From: Serratia surfactantfaciens
GTDB lineage: Bacteria > Pseudomonadota > Gammaproteobacteria > Enterobacterales > Enterobacteriaceae
DNA length: 64,000 nt
Assembly (NCBI RefSeq): GCF_001642805.2
Contig: NZ_CP016948.1
Coordinates: 744,001-808,000, forward strand
Reading direction: 5' to 3'
The notes below the pieces were generated by a model. It did not search any database. It worked only from the letters and a program-made list of their open reading frames with translations, and was not told where the DNA came from. Of the stretch, positions 61,574 to 64,000 are shown in pieces (position 1 is the stretch's first letter; every line of letters begins with the position of its first letter). The translations under genes were made by a program, and so were the position numbers.

Positions 61574-62458
61574 TTAGGGTTTTCCCGTCACCACCGCCGC
61601 CATCGCGGCGTGATCCGGCGAGCTGTCGTCGTGGTCGGTGCTCAGGCTGAGAGCGCGAAACGCCGTGTCTTCCGCCTGACGTTCGGCCAGGATCTGCGCT
61701 GCCATATGCACCGCGTCGCTGCCGAGCAGCAGGCGCAGCGGAGGGGCTTCCAGCGCCGCCAACTGCAGGATCGCCTGCGCCGCCTTGGCCGGATCGCCGG
61801 TTTGGCTGCCGTTATGCTGCTGCAGGAAGGCCAGCATCGGACCCAGCGTCGGCTGATAGGCTTCGCCGATCGGCGCAATGGTCATTGAAGAACCGGCCCA
61901 ATCGGTGCGGAAGCCGCCGGGCTCGACCATCGTCACCTTAACGCCGAACGGCGCGATCTCTTTGGCCAGCGATTCGGAGAAACCTTCGACCGCCCACTTG
62001 GCGGTATGGTAGGCGCTGAGACCGGCAATGCCGAGGCGAGCGCCGATGGTGGCGATCTGGATGATATGGCCGCTGCCCTGCCGGCGCAATATCGGCAACG
62101 CCGCGCGGGTGACGTTGAACACGCCGAAAAAGTTGGTCTCGAGCTGCGCGCGGAAGTCCGCCTCATCGGCTTCTTCTATCGGCGCGATATTGCCGTAACC
62201 GGCGTTGTTGACCAGCACGTCCAGCCGGCCGAAGCGTTCGATCGCCGTGCGCACCGCGCGTTCGGCGGCCCTGGCGTCGGTGACGTCGAGCGCGACCGTA
62301 GCGACCCGATCGCCGTAGCGTTCCACCAGCGGCTGCAGCTGTTGCGCCTGACGGGCGGTGGCGACCAGACGGTGTCCGGCGGCCAGCACCGCCTGCGCCA
62401 GCTGTTGGCCCAGGCCGCGGGAGCTGCCGGTGATTAACCATACCTGTGACTGAGACAT
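61574..62458 (-). CDS. short-chain dehydrogenase/reductase
   Basis: The product of about 294 residues has the classical SDR cofactor motif WLITGSSRGLGQQL (TGxxxGxG), NNAGYG, and the catalytic YxxxK in SAYHTAKWAVEGFSESLA. AGGAAGG sits just before the tandem ATG 62461/62458; the second is preferred by spacing. It reduces or oxidises an unidentified carbonyl/alcohol with NAD(P). First gene of the SDR-AraC-YbjT-like operon. Confidence 0.87.
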   Translation of the reverse strand: MSQSQVWLITGSSRGLGQQLAQAVLAAGHRLVATARQAQQLQPLVERYGDRVATVALDVTDARAAERAVRTAIERFGRLDVLVNNAGYGNIAPIEEADEADFRAQLETNFFGVFNVTRAALPILRRQGSGHIIQIATIGARLGIAGLSAYHTAKWAVEGFSESLAKEIAPFGVKVTMVEPGGFRTDWAGSSMTIAPIGEAYQPTLGPMLAFLQQHNGSQTGDPAKAAQAILQLAALEAPPLRLLLGSDAVHMAAQILAERQAEDTAFRALSLSTDHDDSSPDHAAMAAVVTGKP

Positions 62459-62539
62459 CATGACCTTCCTGATTGCGAGTGGGTGTGATGCCACTTTAGA
62501 GCGCCGGGCCGCACAGCGATAATCCGATCGCGTCAAGAT

Positions 62540-63976
62540 TTAATCCGATTGCGCCAAACTGTCGGCCGGCATCAGCGCCTGGATGGTGGCGCCGACCTTC
62601 TGCACCGCTTGCTCTATCTCCGGCGTCAGCGCCGGCGCATAGTTGATGCGCAGGCAGTTGCGGTATTTGCCGGCGGCGGAAAAGATGCTGCCGACGGCGA
62701 TCTGCACGCCCTGCTGCTCGAGATGACGGTTGAGGCGCAGGGTGTCGAACGCCTCATCCAGCTCGATCCACAGCATAAAGCCGCCGCGCGGGCGGCTGAC
62801 GCGGGTGCCTGCCGGGAAGTATTTCAGGATCAGATCGGTCATCCGATCGCGGTTCTGCCGGTAACGGGCGCGCATGCGCCGCAGGTGCTGCAGATAGTGC
62901 CCGCCGCGAATAAACTCGGCGATCGCCAGCTGCGGCTGGGTGGCGGTGGCGCCGGAGCCGATGAATTTCATATGCAGCACCCGCTCCAGGTAGCGGCCGG
63001 GCGCGATCCAGCCCACGCGCAGCCCCGGCGCCAGCGTTTTGGAAAACGAGCTGCACAGCAGCACGCGGCCATCTTCGTCGAACGACTTGATGGTGCGCGG
63101 CCGTGGGTAGTGATAGGCGATGTCGCCGTAAACGTCATCCTCGATGATCGCCGCGTCGTGGCGCTGCGCCAGCGTCAGCAACCGCTGTTTGTGGGCGTCG
63201 GGCATGATGTAGCCCAGCGGGTTGTTGCAGTTGGGCGTCAGCAGGATAGCCTTGACCGGCCACTGCTCCAGCGCCATTTCCAGCGCTGCCAGGCTGACGC
63301 CGCTGAGCGGATCGGTGGGGATTTCCAGCGCCTTGATGCCCAGGCCTTTGAGTGTCTGCATGGTGCCGTGGAAACAGGGCGAGTCGACCGCCACGATGTC
63401 GCCGGGTTGGCAAACGGCGCGCAGCCCGGCGGAGATCGCTTCCTGGCAGCCGGTGGTGATCAGCAGCTGATCGGGGCCGATTTGGCAGCCCGAATCCAGC
63501 AGCAGGCGAGCGACCTGTTCGCGCAGCGCGGCCACGCCCTGAATGCTGTCGTAATACAGGCTGCGCAAATCGCCGTGGCGGGCGGCGTTGCGCAGGGCGA
63601 CGATCAGCGGTTTCATCGTCGGTTCGGCGATATCCGGCATGCCGCGGCCTAGCTGAATCAGGCCTTCGCGCGGCCGGCTGCGCACCAGTTCCAGCACCTG
63701 TTCCCATTGTGAAATATCCACCGGCCGCTGCACCGGCGCCGTCATGGCAGGCAGCTCGGCCTGCGCGCGGCGCGCGTGCACGAAGTAACCCGACTTCGGC
63801 CGCGCTTCCACCAGGCGCTGTTCCTCCAGCAGCCGATAGGCTTGTTGCACCGTACTGATGCTGACGCCGTGCTCCTGGCTCAGCGTGCGCACCGAAGGCA
63901 GGCGGTCGCCGGCCGGATACAGTCCTTGCTGGATGCGCTGGCTAAGAATGGCGGCCAGGGCGGCATAGCGTGTCAT
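62540..63976 (-). CDS. MocR-type PLP-dependent transcriptional regulator (GntR/aminotransferase fusion)
   Basis: The 478-residue protein has an N-terminal GntR HTH (RYAALAAILSQRIQQGLYPAGDRLPSVRTLSQEHGVSISTVQQAYRLLEEQRLVEARPKSGYFV, residues 3-67) and a fold type I aminotransferase-like domain with the PLP lysine in CSSFSKTLAPGLRVGW. DDVYGDI carries the PLP-binding Asp-x-x-Tyr. MocR proteins use PLP to sense amines, amino acids or vitamin B6. The closest recalled enteric relative is YdcR. It lies upstream of the SDR operon on the same strand with an 81-base gap; the target is not known. Confidence 0.88.
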   Translation of the reverse strand: MTRYAALAAILSQRIQQGLYPAGDRLPSVRTLSQEHGVSISTVQQAYRLLEEQRLVEARPKSGYFVHARRAQAELPAMTAPVQRPVDISQWEQVLELVRSRPREGLIQLGRGMPDIAEPTMKPLIVALRNAARHGDLRSLYYDSIQGVAALREQVARLLLDSGCQIGPDQLLITTGCQEAISAGLRAVCQPGDIVAVDSPCFHGTMQTLKGLGIKALEIPTDPLSGVSLAALEMALEQWPVKAILLTPNCNNPLGYIMPDAHKQRLLTLAQRHDAAIIEDDVYGDIAYHYPRPRTIKSFDEDGRVLLCSSFSKTLAPGLRVGWIAPGRYLERVLHMKFIGSGATATQPQLAIAEFIRGGHYLQHLRRMRARYRQNRDRMTDLILKYFPAGTRVSRPRGGFMLWIELDEAFDTLRLNRHLEQQGVQIAVGSIFSAAGKYRNCLRINYAPALTPEIEQAVQKVGATIQALMPADSLAQSD

Positions 63977-64000
63977 ACAGATGCCTCTCGTTGAGTTGAA

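Overview
The window is about 64 kb of GC-rich enterobacterial chromosome. Many products are very close to Escherichia coli proteins known to me (YajD, LsrK, LsrG, EamA, AmyA, YjaB, YehS, SseA), but GC content and gene order are not those of E. coli. Gene content and base composition best fit Serratia, probably S. marcescens or a close relative; this is inference, not a database match. No rRNA, tRNA, insertion sequence, integrase or CRISPR array was seen. LAYOUT, 0-6.5 kb: end of an unrecognised gene, an O-methyltransferase, a small exported protein, and a four-gene molybdate/oxyanion uptake operon with a ModE-type operator. 6.5-16.6 kb: CDP-diglyceride pyrophosphatase, a plasmid-like ParA/ribbon-helix-helix pair with tandem repeats, YajD, a GNAT enzyme, LysR plus MFS exporter, an orphan autoinducer-2 pair (lsrK, lsrG), EamA, and a LysE exporter with an AraC regulator. 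16.6-24.8 kb: RIO kinase, cytoplasmic alpha-amylase, a three-lipoprotein CsgG/DUF4810/DUF799 operon, a MarR-GNAT fusion, a DASS transporter, and a DapF-like protein in which both catalytic cysteines are serine. 24.8-33.5 kb: two BhsA/McbA-type periplasmic proteins facing a TetR regulator with repeated operator-like sites, a MetNIQ-type transporter, YjaB-like, MpaB-like, SUFU-domain and isochorismatase-family proteins, and a beta-hydroxyacid dehydrogenase. 33.5-42.5 kb: a second tryptophanyl-tRNA synthetase behind a Trp-Trp leader peptide and attenuator, a phosphonate-type ABC transporter, a YehS protein, and a lone lower-GC gene for a phage tailspike-like beta-helix protein. 42.5-54.5 kb: a complete urea uptake and ATP-dependent urea degradation cluster (allophanate hydrolase, urea carboxylase, GntR regulator, UrtABCDE) behind a strong sigma-54 promoter. 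54.5-64 kb: accessory metabolism, including a flavoprotein monooxygenase with a Fur box, a DUF4865/LysR pair, SseA, a Nudix hydrolase, an SDR/AraC/NAD(P)-binding operon and a MocR-type regulator. HOW IT WORKS TOGETHER: most of the window is a set of small nutrient-responsive modules, each with its own regulator or cis-site. They cover molybdate (ModE), nitrogen and urea (RpoN/NtrC plus GntR), tryptophan (attenuation), iron (Fur) and possibly phosphate (PhoB). The less expected elements are the Ser/Ser DapF homologue, the attenuated trpS paralogue, the orphan tailspike, the chromosomal ParA/RHH locus with its repeats, and the TetR operator array over the DUF1471 pair.
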